This document shows, piece after piece, positions 24,301 to 64,000 of a stretch of DNA of 64,000 nt. Location of the stretch: assembly GCA_026182355.1 (NCBI GenBank), contig JAPFBL010000231.1:310001-374000 (forward strand), written 5' to 3'. The number at the start of each line of letters is the position of its first letter. Position 1 is the stretch's first letter. Position numbers and translations under genes: made by a program. Below the pieces are notes generated by a model. It was not told the origin of the DNA, did no database searches, and saw nothing but the letters and a program-made list of their open reading frames with translations. The stretch is from Hermatobates lingyangjiaoensis. Taxonomy: Eukaryota; Arthropoda; Insecta; Hemiptera; Hermatobatidae.

Positions 24301-27300
24301 CGTCTAAGATGGTTATGTTAGTGAGAGAGGAATTATAAGTAAAAGAAACAGAGGAGCAGAAATTGTCAAAGGAGTTAATGAAAAATTCTAATAGAAGTTC
24401 CCCATGGTACCAAAAAAAAAGGAAAATTTCATCAATAAACCTTACATAGAAAAGTAGGAGAGAAGTACAAGAAGCAAAGAAACTTTGTTCGTTGCTTATA
24501 TATTCAACAAACAGAAAATCGAGCATCAAGGTGCAACAGGATTTAAAAATGAACTGCAGAAGCACACAAAAAGGGTTTGAGTTGCAACCGTCAGTTCTCC
24601 CGGCTCGTTGTGCATACCTCTTTACTTTACCCTGCGGACAGTTAAATAAAATTTAAGACCGTACATGTGCTTATCAATTTTGTGTGTCTCTACAATTTAC
24701 TTTTTAACTATTATATATATTAAAGTCAAAACCACAGTAAGGAATACAGAGGGACCAAGATCTTTCAACAAATAACTGGTCTTCATCAGTCACATTTTCA
24801 TACCCATACTTCCACATTTCTTCCTGTGCTTTTAGTTCCTGATTTTATTTCACATGTTTATCACAGATCTTAAATAAAGTAATAACGTAAGTAAAAATAA
24901 AGTAACTAAAAATGAAAATTAATAAATATAGAACAAAAAACAATTAATAAATATATCATAAATAGATAAACATATAATTACATATAAAAGAACTAATATA
25001 TAAACCTATTGGTAAATATAGATCTCAGATAATTGAGAACCAAGGAGCAACGATGGACCTCCTCTGAAGCTCTTAAGCTGACTTGAAAGTTAGAATCGAT
25101 GATCTCATTGAGAATTTGAACACGGAAGCTATCCCTGACTCTAACTCTAATGTTACTAAAAGAACTTCAGAGGAGGCGCATACTTACCTTGGCACTGTAT
25201 CATCTGAACTCAATCTTTACTAATAGTAGTTTTATTTTAACTATATAATTATATCTATTTATGATTTACTTATTAGTTATTATTTTATACTATTTGTTCT
25301 ATATTTATTAATTTTTTTTTTAGTTATCTCATTATTTTTCCTGAGTCACTGCAACTACAGTCATCTACTGGGGGAAACAGACCAGGATTCAAATCACGCA
25401 GATGATGTGATCGTTGGCAACCAACGAGGAGACAATTTAACACAGTGTACCCTGTGAACCTTAAAAGGTAGAAGGGAAATGAAGGTAGTAAACGAAAGTA
25501 AGGGCAAATGAAGAAAGCAGAATACGAAAAAGTAGTAAATAAACAAAACAACAGGGATTAGTTCATTAAAAATTATAAATAATTAAAAGTAACATTAACA
25601 AAATTAACATTAAGTCTGGATAATTATATATAATAAAAAAGTTTGGCATTAAAGAAATTTTAAACATACAATTTTGAAAAAAAAAACAAAAAAAATCTCT
25701 TCAGATTTAGTGCCAGTGAACTGGGCTCATTGAGCAAGCAAAATAGATCTTCTTCCGAGACAAGTTGAACAGTGTTTTCAGAAGGGTTTAAAATTGGAAA
25801 TAACCACCTCTCTTGAAAGTTGGGATTGACTTGTAAGTGAACGTCGTTCTCAAATAATATAATATCGTTTAAAAGTAAACGTGTTTATGTTAATGCCTCA
25901 TGATATTAATTTTTAAGTCAAAAAACTGTTAGAACAAATAGAAAAACTCTTAAAGGACTGAAACAAACCAATGTCAGGAGCAGATGGAAGCTGCTTCAGT
26001 TTAACGGTATCACAAGGTGGGTACACCCTATGGGTTGAAAGAGGAGAGCACCACAAACTATTGATATGTTCTTCAGTCCAAGAGGAATTCACCATTACGC
26101 AACTGCTAAAGCTCCCACACCACTTGTACAGCTGTAAGGAAATTTTAAAAACATCACTCAAGACAGTAGTAGGCATGTTAAGAAAGTAGAATTTCAAGTT
26201 TACAACAGAAAGGTGCCCTCAAAAGCAAATAAACATATTTTAATATAGTGGTTTATATACGAACCCATGAAAAGATTCTGTAATATATTAACTTGGCAGC
26301 AGTAAGTAGAGGACTACGAGCAACATTTGGTCTATTATTGTAGGAAGCAATTCTTGAGGATACCCGTCTGAGCATATCCCTTGTTATAGTAGGGTAGTGG
26401 ACATAGCAGGCAGTGTTACAGCCCCCAACCAGGGCAAACAAGGGTAGAGTGAAGGCACAGCCCGTTGAGTCTACATACGTGTCTATAATAAAATGAAAAC
26501 TGTCATTGGTTCTAATAGAAAAAACAGGTACTTGCTATAATTTAAAGCTAATTGAAATATAACAGTAGAGGTGTAAACTTTTCTACAGGAAGTTCACAAA
26601 AACCTAAATAAATAAAATAGAAGAAGACAATGCATACATAATTCAGAAGTATTTTCAAATCAATTAATAATTTTAAAACTGTAACTCTTAATAAATAAAG
26701 ATCTTTCATAATTTTATTAAGAGCATACCATACATGAAAATTATGTATGATTAATTTCAACTCCATATTTTTTCGTTTATTAATTGGCGTTTGTGTAACT
26801 AGGTATCTCAAAGGTCTAGCACTTCTTTCCATATTTTATTTATTATTGCCATTGGTTCTCCCTCTCTCTCTTTATTTTCATATATATATATATATATAAA
26901 GACATTTGAATGATATATGAACCTTTGTTAAAAAAATCCAGAACAGATAGCAATAGTTTAAGGCAGTAAAGAATCAAAATTACAGGAAAAAAATACACTT
27001 GACTTTAACCGACTTCAGGAGAACAAGGGATGGTTTTATCCACATTAGTTGCATATATATAAAAGTGTCATAATAAACAAGTATGTCTCTACAAAAAAGT
27101 AAATCACCACTAAAAGTAGTGATAGAAATGGAAAAAGATTTAGAACTTTGTTGTAGGAAAAGGACAATTTTTTACCAAAAAGGAAAGATTCTAGCGATTT
27201 CCAAAATATATATATATATATATATATGTACAAAATAAATGTTACTTAGAAAGTGGTATATGCACCTGGAAGAAAAGCAAAGAGAGCCTCAATTCCGAGG

Positions 27301-27941
27301 ATAACAGTTCCCAAAGATTGGCCTAACAGGGTAAAGTAAGGGTACCGTTGAGCTTCAATCCACTTTCTTTTATGTAGATAGATAAATTCAACTTCAGCTG
27401 GTAAGGTAATGTCAAATCTTTGGCGTACTTTCTTTAGAATTTCAGACGGAGATGCATTCAAATCTCCAGTGTATATACACACTTTGACATCTGGATATCT
27501 GTAGGAATCACATGTAGAACATCATTATAAATTTACCAAAGGGGAACCCTTGAACATTTTTGATACAAGTAACTTATCTATTGCAATGATATATGGTTAT
27601 TTGTTGACTATATTCTAATATATATCAACCAATACCTAGATTGTATTGCCCTCACAGCATTCCATAAAACTTTCTCACCACCTCCTCCAGCGTTACAATA
27701 TGGATGAAAAAATGCAAGTGTTTGACGATTGTTATATTTCTTATAACATTTTCTTTTATTTCTAAAGTACTAAAAAAGAAACAAAATAATCATTACAAAC
27801 CAATCAACCAAGAGTTGTACCACTATTCAATATAACTTAACAGTTAATATTTACCCAGCTAAAAAAGATAACAGAAAGTAAAGTAAAAATTATACTAAAT
27901 ACTAACACCAAACTAAAACACAAAAATAATAAGAGTATCAT
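18288..27941 (-). CDS. ALG11: ALG11 alpha-1,2-mannosyltransferase, complete, 9 exons
   Basis: ER membrane GT4-family enzyme that adds the fourth and fifth mannoses (alpha-1,2) from GDP-mannose to Man3GlcNAc2-PP-dolichol on the cytosolic face. Exons in coding order: 27855-27941, 27636-27769, 27266-27498, 26265-26482, 25969-26131, 22916-23037, 20545-20743, 19406-19601, 18288-18366; 1431 nt, 476 aa plus stop (human is about 492). All junctions keep frame. Motifs: an N-terminal membrane anchor, [77 protein letters not shown], then the GT4 E-x7-E signature (Glu in NEHFG, second Glu in VVECMAAG), AHRSGGPK, and [12 protein letters not shown] near the end. The glycine usual in FGIGVVE is read here as Cys across the exon 7/8 junction. 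A decayed PLE lies in the 23038-25968 intron. It is tail-to-tail with DNAH2. Confidence 0.96.
22025..22137. repeat. Nested inverted repeats in an ALG11 intron
   Basis: A perfect, loopless 50-bp palindrome (22055-22104; arm AAGACACAGCCAAATACAAG...) sits inside an outer pair, CTTGTTAGAAGCTATT near 22026 and its complement near 22122. The direct duplicates of TTAGAAGC beside it suggest repeated local rearrangement. Confidence 0.85.
23160..24640 (-). pseudogene. Decayed Penelope-like element in ALG11 intron (RT + endonuclease tail)
   Basis: Minus-strand order: an RT palm segment (24221-24565) reading [20 protein letters not shown] and, further on, [20 protein letters not shown], the Y/F-x-D-D plus 'FLD' region of PLE reverse transcriptases with the second catalytic Asp replaced by Glu; a linker with several stops, then [11 protein letters not shown] near 23970, matching LITTYFPGAHR of the 54-kb copy; the endonuclease tail [21 protein letters not shown] near 23440-23490; then a terminal segment with CTGATGG-T-GAC-GGAT-GTC-GAAA at 23233-23254. 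Several in-frame stops make it a dead copy. It lies in the intron between the ALG11 exons at 25969 and 23037, on the gene's strand. Confidence 0.82.
25029..25223. pseudogene. Two PLE endonuclease tails joined head to head
   Basis: On the minus strand 25029-25126 reads [20 protein letters not shown], then SEEVHRCS. On the plus strand about 25127-25223 reads [20 protein letters not shown] and ends SSELNLY-TAA. Both are versions of the PLE C-terminus ([35 protein letters not shown]). The junction near 25126 joins them 5' end to 5' end, a typical inverted PLE remnant. Confidence 0.75.
27205..27228. repeat. (TA)n microsatellite in ALG11 intron
   Basis: A short TA tract 37 bp past the ALG11 donor at 27266 on the coding strand. 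There is no PLE arm beside it. Confidence 0.9.
27855..27941 (-). CDS. ALG11: ALG11 first coding exon: start codon and membrane anchor
   Basis: ATG at 27939-27941 is preceded in frame by TGA 24 bases upstream, which fixes the start. The exon encodes 29 residues, nearly all hydrophobic ([20 protein letters not shown] and on to FFSW), ending in a phase-0 donor TGG|GTAAAT. It joins the acceptor at 27770 to give a basic stretch ([11 protein letters not shown]) and then the catalytic domain. This is the N-terminal signal-anchor layout known for ALG11. The exon is too short to be found from reading-frame length alone. Confidence 0.85.
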
Positions 27942-28668
27942 TATAATCGCAGCTAAACCTTTTCACATAGGAACTACAACCACATGACACACGTGTAATT
28001 AATTCTTATCATTAACATAATAATCAACATAACCAGCACATCAAAATATATGTAACCACTTCAGAACCTCACCAAATCCTTCGTAACAGTGTTGGGAATC
28101 AGTAACTTAATTCACCAAATTGGTAACCAACAACAAAAACTGTCAAAGGTAAAATAACACATCGAACACTAATTTTATTATTTCTACCTATCATTGATGA
28201 CCGTTTCAATATACCTAATGCAAAGATTTGTGAGTTCATTAGAACATTATTTTTTAGAGAGTTATTAGAAGGTCTCAGAGATCTAATAGAATATTTAATA
28301 TGAACAAAAAATACCGGCGATATAAATGAAGTACCTAATGTGCTCAACACAATTTTCTATAACAGAAAAAACCTAGTAGGAGTAGTTATATACAACACTA
28401 GTATTAGTGGTAGTAGTGACTAGTAGTAGAGATACATTCAACAGAAAGTAAAAAAAAAAATTTTAATCAGAGGTTTTGTAAAACATACATTTAAAGAACA
28501 ACATTTATGAAATACTTTAAATGTTTAGGGCAAAGTTCAGGCATACAGAACTCAACAAATTATTTTATCAATATAGAGTATTAGTGACCAATGTCTATAT
28601 CGAAACAAAACACTTTTCTTGAAAACAGATTATTTCAGAAATCATAAAGCCAAATGTACACTCTAGAG

Positions 28669-29000
28669 CAGGGGTTCCCAAAGGGGGTGAAATTCACCCC
28701 GGGGGTGAATTTTGGATCTTCAGGGGGTGAATTGTGACCACAGTAGGTTTACAGAGTGAGAAAGCTATTATAGGTTTTGACCTCTAAATTATAATTTTAA
28801 AAAAAAATTGATGGAATTAATATTTAATATATCCATCAATAATTATAATTAGCATTTTATTTGTAAAATTCTCTTATAATCATAATCACTGTAAAGTTGT
28901 AAAAGTGTATATACTACCTTGGGAAGAATAGGGGGTGGGGGAATAGCATTGTGGGAAATGGCGAGGGGGTGAATGGGCTAAACAAGGCTGGGAACCCCTG
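28669..29000. mobile_element. hAT-type MITE with 8-bp target-site duplication
   Basis: A 332-bp non-coding element. The 12-bp terminal inverted repeats are CAGGGGTTCCCA and its complement TGGGAACCCCTG. It is flanked on both sides by the identical 8-bp CTCTAGAG (28661-28668 and 29001-29008). An 8-bp duplication with CAGGGGT termini is the hAT superfamily signature. Subterminal GGGGGTGAA motifs are repeated five times or so (for example 28684-28730 and 28961-28975), as expected of transposase-binding repeats. No transposase is encoded, so it would have moved in trans. Confidence 0.93.
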
Positions 29001-29385
29001 CTCTAGAGAATTCTAAAATAAGTTTGATACTTGAAAACCCCATAAAATCTAACGTAGAAAGAAAAACAAACTTGAACAAGTTCATTTTTTTGAAGAAAAC
29101 TTTTTAGCACTTAATTATTCAAAATAGTGAATTTGACTAATAATTACAGTATACTACTCTTTTCATTTTACCACAAAGAATGTACAAATAATTATCAACA
29201 TTGGCACTTTCAAATTATTCAAAAGTATAGTATTTGTAAAAATACTAAACGTTCAAAGATTTTTCGCATGAAACACTGAAAACAAAAATTTCACTATTTA
29301 AAGTTTCTCTGATTTTCGATGGATTAATAGGTTTAGGTCATTTAAAAATCTGGAGTGACCTACCTCAATTTTAGAAGTTATATAA

Positions 29386-29958
29386 TATCAAACTCGTTGA
29401 TAATAAATTAGTTTTGTCTTTACTTTAATGTGTTTAAATAGCAAACTCAAAGGCAATCAATTTAATTTCATTTTATAATGCTATATCCATTTTATCAGTT
29501 ACAACAAACTTCAAACCAATTGATCTCAAAAATGTTGATATGGTGTTATAATTATTATCATTAAACTTAAAGTTGCAACCAATCCATTAGCTACATGGCT
29601 ATTCCAATTTAATATTTCATCCAAACAGATTCCAAGGTACTCAGGTACCTCTGAGAGTTTTTGTTTAGAATGTTTAATTAAGAGGCCTTTGGAACCTACT
29701 TCCTTATTCATTTCACAATATAAATGAATAAAAGTGTGGTTATAAAACCAGTTAAAACAGTCCAACACCAGTTTGGACAACATGCTTATAATATCAATGA
29801 AGTATTTATTACCAATGAAGTATTCTTGTGCATTGAAAGGTTCATTATTTAAGAGCATCCACTACTAACCACCACAATGGGGCATAGCACTCCTCCCTGA
29901 AGGCGGTCTCTAGTGGGCACAATTTCAGTTGTGGCAGATTGTTCTATTCCATTCAATA
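29386..29958 (-). pseudogene. LINE reverse transcriptase fragment
   Basis: On the minus strand, pieces of a non-LTR RT: RLQGGVLCPIVVV near 29880 (the conserved G-x-x-Q-G-G-V-L-S-P motif), then DCFNWFYNHTFIHLY and SEVPEYLGICLDEILNWNSH (motif 'YLGI.LD..L.W..H') at 29526-29858. Frames are broken between the pieces. It is related to the fragment at 9553-9875. Jockey/CR1-like is my best guess at clade. Confidence 0.7.
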
Positions 29959-30854
29959 TTTCTTGGATTAAAACAACTATATCTCAGTTCTGATTCACTG
30001 GATGGGAAGGCATGTCATCAAAAGATCCATCAATATCGAAGAGGCAAACCAGTGTGATTCATTAAGACTTAAAGAGTATTCTATTTTCTTAGTAAAAATA
30101 TTTAGAACTGATTTTGTTGATTTTCCCTTCTGATAGGAATGTTTTTTCTTATGAAAATGCTTATTTACTAAAAACTTCTAACGTTACTACAGATAGAACA
30201 AAATGGTGTCATTTCTAGTATAACATCATACTTCCAATATTGCAACCTTCGTACAAAGACAATAACTAATACAAAATCTTAAGTTTATTGAATAAATGGA
30301 AAATAGGCTTAAAATTGGTAGCTGTTTGGTTCACAATGAACGAAAAGGTAGGTACCTTTCTCATGCCTCACTATTTCCTCCAAATCAATTTGGCTGCTAA
30401 CCATTCCCAGAAATATATATCTGAAATTTAAACTGACAGCTGTGAAAGGGTCCCTTTCACACAAAATTTGTTAGATAACTAAGCATTTCCTTATACAGAT
30501 TTAAATCTTTTTACACATATATCAACTCATTAAAATATCTTCCAATTTTATTATCAACATTTAAATTCTTCTTCTTTTTAATAATTGTTAACAAATATCT
30601 AATCGACTGTAAACAAATCCAACAATTACAGCAGGTAATCCGTTAGCCAAAGTTAAGTTTTCTGTTTTTAGAGCTACTTACTTATTTTTTGATTTTTTTT
30701 TTATTGCACACTAGTTTTAGCTTGATTTTTCTCACAAAATTTCAGTTTTACTTAGTTATGGGTTAAGAGACATGTTTTAATTCATGACATTTACTTTAAA
30801 TATATATATTAAACAAGATTCACAGAAAGAACAAACAAAAAAGAAATCACAGAA

Positions 30855-30990
30855 ACTCACTACTATATTTCGATTGTCTTGTCATCAGGAAGATAGATGT
30901 GAGTCACTCACATCAAGTGAAGTCTCATTGGAGAGGCACTCAATCAGTGAACCAATTTGCGGAGGGAGGACAAACAAGGATAAATATTAA
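30855..30990 (-). mobile_element. PLE terminal-type repeat, solo
   Basis: Shares AACTCACTACTATATTTCGA and TCATCAGGAAGATAGATGTG with the arms at 48203-48383 and 53389-53551. On the minus strand it reads CTGATGA-C-AAGACAAUC-GAAA (hairpin weak). A short (TA)n lies about 60 bp to its left. Confidence 0.65.
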
Positions 30991-31146
30991 CAAAAAGAAA
31001 TATATACATTTTAATGCTTTTATTTTTATTTGTTCTTATTTGTATTATTCTTCAATAAGAAGAAAAATTCTTCTTGAATAAGAAAATATTCAAGGCTTCA
31101 CTTGAGTCGTCACTTGCAGTGATTCTACATAGCAGAATATTTCTCC

Positions 31147-31683
31147 ACACCAGCACATCATGCAAGACGCCAACATTAACAATAGCTTACCGATCTCAAA
31201 CAACCAACCACCCAACAAAAAACAATAGAAAAGGGACACTGCTTCGCAGTGGGGTTGATGTCGACTGCCAGTACCTGTTTTTACAAAGGACTGTGAGCCC
31301 TTTACTCCACCTGGCAGGAATCCAGCGGCTTCATTGTCCAGTTTCCAGTCTCTACAGTAAAACATCAAGACCCAAATCACATTACATCTTTACACCAGCA
31401 TCTCATCAATAGCAGACCAACCTCCAACCATCAACCACCCACCAAGAAACAAAACCCATAAAAAAAGAGGCGGATGTCAATTGCCAGTAGTCTTATTTAC
31501 AAAGGGACTGTGAGCCCTTTCCACTTCCTGGCTTGAAGGCAGCCGCACCATTGTTTAGTTTCCAGTCTCCACGAGACTACAACTACAGAATTCCGGATCT
31601 AATTGGAGCCACACCGGGGGTCCTCCAAGTGGGGAAGCTGACACCGCAGGACAACAGTTTGGTTTTACGAGGGACCGTGAGCC
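31147..31683. repeat. Diverged tandem repeat, about 215-245 bp period
   Basis: The core GACTGTGAGCCCTTT occurs at 31289 and 31505, and as GACCGTGAGCCCTCC at 31672. CACCAGCA-C/T-TCATC occurs near 31147 and 31393. GTTTCCAGTCTC follows each of the first two cores. On the minus strand copies 1 and 2 read alike (RDWKLDNEAAGF..GGVKGSQS and GDWKLNNGAAAF..GKGSQS), so the repeat may come from coding sequence. Family not recognised. Confidence 0.7.
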
Positions 31684-31870
31684 CTCCAATATCTGTCATG
31701 CCGGTGAGAGTGAATTCATGGAAGAGCTTCACTGAGTAATGGCTTTTGTTAGAGCCAGAAACAATAGAGTCCAAAGAGGGCTCCTTAAGAACATTAAATT
31801 CAGACAGGGATGCTGGCAATCCTGAAGACTTTGATCAGCCAGGTTAACTAGTTATTATATTTTTTGTTTG

Positions 31871-31960
31871 GTTCATTTAGCTCTCTGATGATGTTGTAAC
31901 GAAAGGCCTTAGAGCATTGTAATTAATTTATATTTGTTTATTGTGGTGTTTAATTCATAT
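31871..31960 (+). mobile_element. PLE terminal-type repeat fragment
   Basis: Contains CTCTCTGATGA-T-GTTGTAAC-GAAAGGCCTTAGAGCAT at 31881-31918, closely matching CTCTCTGATGACATATAATTGAAAGGCCTTAGAGCAT in the right arm of the 48438-48908 palindrome. Followed by a short TA tract. Confidence 0.65.
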
Positions 31961-32004
31961 ATATATAATTAAAATAAGCAGTTACACATAAACTGAAACA
32001 CAAC

Positions 32005-32112
32005 AAAGACTCACTTTTCAATATTTCGACCGTAATGGCGGTCGTCCTCAGGAAAAGAAGTAAATTGACGGAGGGACGACAGTCAACTCATATATATATA
32101 TATATATATATT
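32005..32112 (-). mobile_element. PLE terminal-type repeat ending in (TA)n
   Basis: Minus strand 32024-32051 reads CTGAGGA-C-GACCG-CCATTA-CGGTC-GAAA, a 5-bp perfect stem. The flanks (ACTCACTTTTCAATATTTCGA; GGAAAAGAAGTAAATTGACG) match the 53.4-kb PLE arm. The block ends in (TA)n at 32092-32111. Confidence 0.7.
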
Positions 32113-32807
32113 GATGGCATCTATTCAACATTGTTAGCGATTCAGTTAACGGAAAGAGATTACCATATCAATTTTAACTTATAATCCAAACTATTAACAT
32201 ATAAGTTTAAAGTTATTGTCTAGATAAAGGGACATTTACACTAGAAATAGTAGTAAAGAAAAAATAGAAACTAAATTTTACTGTTCTTAAAGTTTTAAGA
32301 AGAATAAAGATTAATGTAGAAATCACAACATTACCCCGAAAACTCTTGTCCTGGTGAAAGTGGAATAATTTTTGTTGTATTTAAAATAGTTTTGTTCATT
32401 TTAATGCCGACTAAATGGGATAAAATCCAAGAACTGTGGACATACTATAGTATAAAGGCGAATGGGAAAGACTTTTAGACGGCGGTAGAAAAAACACATT
32501 AATGCTTCTAAACACATCAAAATTAATACCAATTTTGCTAGTCATTTAATAACATATTGACACCAAACTGGCAATATAGATAATTAGATAGACTTACTAC
32601 AGGAAGAATTAACAATGACCACAACAGAAGCTTTAGAAATACTTAAAGAAATACCATAAAGTAATTTACAAAACCTTTTAAACTAGCCACCAGACAGATG
32701 ACTTATTTAGACCACTAACACATTGACGTTAGGAAAAAAAAACAAGGAGTTAGATAGACTAAACACGAACAGAGGATGAAAGAGAGAATAAAAAAATAAA
32801 ACTTAAA

Positions 32808-33252
32808 ATCATTAGTTGTGCAATCCGTAATTTTGTGGTATTTTATTTACTCATTCTGAGGTAAAATGGATAAACAAACAAAGTCTCCACACAAATGAAG
32901 TTTTATTCAACAACAACAACGCTTTCCGAACACTTTGTGTCCATCATCAGGAAGACACTGCAATATAAATTATATCTAATCAGTTACAAATAGAGTGAAA
33001 TAATAAAATTCAATTAAGAAAGAATTAATGACATACTCGAAGGATGTGGTGATGGAATGGTAGTAGTTCAATTCTTTCTTAATTGAATTTTATTATTTCA
33101 CTCTAATTCTGTAACTTATTAGATATAATTTGTATTGCTGTGTCTTCCTGATGATGAACAAAAAGTGTTCGAAAAGTGTTGTTGTTGTTGAATAAAACCT
33201 CATTTGTTTGGAGACTTGTTTGTTTATCCATTTTACCTCAGAATGAAATAAA
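32808..33252. mobile_element. Inverted-repeat PLE-terminal-like element (copy A)
   Basis: The arms run from about 32850-33026 and 33069-33252 (outer ends TTTACTCATTCTGAGG / CCTCAGAATGAAATAAA). The right arm has CTGATGA-T-GAACA-AAAAG-TGTTC-GAAA at 33148-33174. The left flank ATCATTAGTTGTGCAATCCG is shared with the copy at 61073-61457, so the element begins about 40 bp outside the left arm. No ORF. Confidence 0.82.
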
Positions 33253-34486
33253 ACTTAGGTGAATAGATTGAAATATAATAATAAATAAAAAAATCTAATT
33301 ATAATTCTGCAATTAGTTGGTTGAATACGTTATAGAATAGGCTATTAAATAGAATACGATAGGTATAATAAATAGGGGATACTCGACGAAGATACTCTGT
33401 TTATTGAAAATTCTGCCTGAACTTACAAGAAATTCTGAAACCGGTTGAGTGGACAAAATATTTGCGATGTAAGACTGTGCATTTTTTATTAATTCTTACA
33501 AACAACGTTTGCAGAACTAACAATCATTTTTGTTTACTCATAAATATGTATTACACTTAAAAAAAATAGTAAAAATCATAAATACAAAATGGACTAAAGG
33601 TAAACAAGTGATTTGCACATTGACTGCAGCCAAACATGTATATATATATTTATAAAAAAATATAATAGTTTTCATTGTAGTTTCTTATCCATTTTTGAGC
33701 AAATCCCTTCGCTAGAAGGAAGTAAAAATATTCAGACCACGTGTTTGAATTATGCAGAACTGACGATTATAATAAAACATCTATGCTTTAGAACACTTTC
33801 AAGGAATGGAAGCAAATCTTTTTCAATTTTGTTAACAATTAGTAGATCAGCCTTTGAGCCTAAACTACAAAGTTAGAAGCCAAATTACAAAAATATACTA
33901 TGTATCAATAAATGCAAAGTTGGGAACATTAAGTTAGTAAAAATGGATTGATCAGTATAGCCGAATGTAATAATAATTAGCAATAAAAGCTACATCTAGT
34001 AATAAATAAAAATTTATAGCTGATTTCGTGTTAAGACACTTTTTTTTTTGAATTAAATAAAATTCCAAATAAATAATTCTCTTTACAAATAACACTATAC
34101 ATAATTACATAATGTACTTTTGACAAACTCAATTTCATTGTATAAAAATACATAGTTTCTCACATATGGAAGGACATAGTCACAGCTCTATATTTTAATT
34201 ATATAAGAATTATGTTCACACAGCCGACATGAATTTAAAATAATAATAACCAAGAATGGGCAACAGAACTCCCAATCAATCGAAAATTAGATTAACATTC
34301 ACACCTCTCATTCTAATTGTATATTTACATATAATATTATCATACACATCTCATTACAATATTAACCTGTACAAAAACCAAATAAGTACATGTAATCAAA
34401 TAATATATACATACAACAAATATTGCAACAATAATGTATTAAAAAATCTAACCGATTTCTAGGAAAACTGTAGTGCAAGTTTACTG

Positions 34487-63766
<29,280 letters not shown>

Positions 63767-64000
63767 CTGAAACAATCACCCTTACTAAGTCACTTTATTA
63801 ACTATTCCCACAACCAGGTCCTTCTACATTAGAAGTCTTGTCATACCCCACTTTATTCGAGCAGGTGTATTTGACGCCTCCATAACAGCTCGGGACCGAG
63901 GGTCATATTCTAACCTTATTTAGTATTCTTTTTATTATAACGTCATAAGTTCCTTGTGACTAACGAGTATGTTATCACAATTTAATTCAAACCAAAAACA

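Larger units (their letters stand above)
27942..34486. other. Intergenic region between ALG11 start and dia stop
   Basis: Both genes are on the minus strand. This 6.5 kb should contain the ALG11 promoter/5' UTR and the dia 3' UTR. No TATA box or CpG-rich promoter is obvious. Recognisable content: a hAT MITE (28669-29000), a LINE RT fragment (29386-29958), PLE terminal-type repeats (30855-30990, 31871-31960, 32005-32112, 32808-33252) and a diverged tandem repeat (31147-31683). I see nothing identifiable in 27942-28660 or 33253-34486. Confidence 0.6.

Noticed and set aside
25324..25551. 75-aa minus-strand frame beside PLE tails
   Set aside because: No motif; probably a chance frame in the flank of the retroelement remnant.

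Overview
This is an AT-rich animal (metazoan) nuclear genomic window. Short exons with GT..AG borders are separated by long introns full of (TA)n microsatellites and decayed transposable elements. It holds the last part of an axonemal dynein heavy chain gene, so the lineage probably has motile flagella (at least in sperm). The formin resembles arthropod Diaphanous in size. An arthropod is my best guess, perhaps a chelicerate such as a horseshoe crab, but that is only an impression and cannot be settled from sequence alone.

Layout: (1) 200-15658, + strand: the 3' end of a dynein axonemal heavy chain gene, closest to DNAH2. Eleven exons encode the end of the AAA ring (AAA6) and the whole C-terminal domain; the 5' part lies outside the window. 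(2) 15659-18287: 3' flank holding a poly(A) signal and a small tandem duplication that overlaps the stop codon. (3) 18288-27941, - strand: a complete nine-exon ALG11 gene (GDP-Man:Man3GlcNAc2-PP-dolichol alpha-1,2-mannosyltransferase, 476 aa), tail-to-tail with DNAH2. (4) 27942-34486: intergenic, rich in repeats (a hAT MITE with target-site duplication, a LINE RT fragment, Penelope-like terminal repeats, a diverged tandem repeat). (5) 34487-63766, - strand: 18 exons of a Diaphanous-type formin (GBD/FH3, coiled coil, FH1, FH2, DAD, stop); the start codon exon lies beyond 63766. In all three genes the exon phases I assigned join without a frame break. The genes have unrelated cellular roles (ciliary motility, N-glycan assembly, actin nucleation) and nothing suggests co-regulation.

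The most unusual content is a dense population of Penelope-like retroelement (PLE) remnants. Coding pieces (RT palm, thumb, Cys motif, GIY-YIG endonuclease end) occur at 10.5, 23.4-24.6, 25.1 and 53.7-54.5 kb. At least ten more loci carry only terminal-repeat-like sequence, usually as large inverted repeats next to (TA)n tracts. Many share a CTGANGA-N-hairpin-GAAA signature resembling the core of the hammerhead ribozymes reported in PLEs. One inverted repeat (48438-48908) is, by eye, a perfect 471-bp palindrome with a 5-nt centre.
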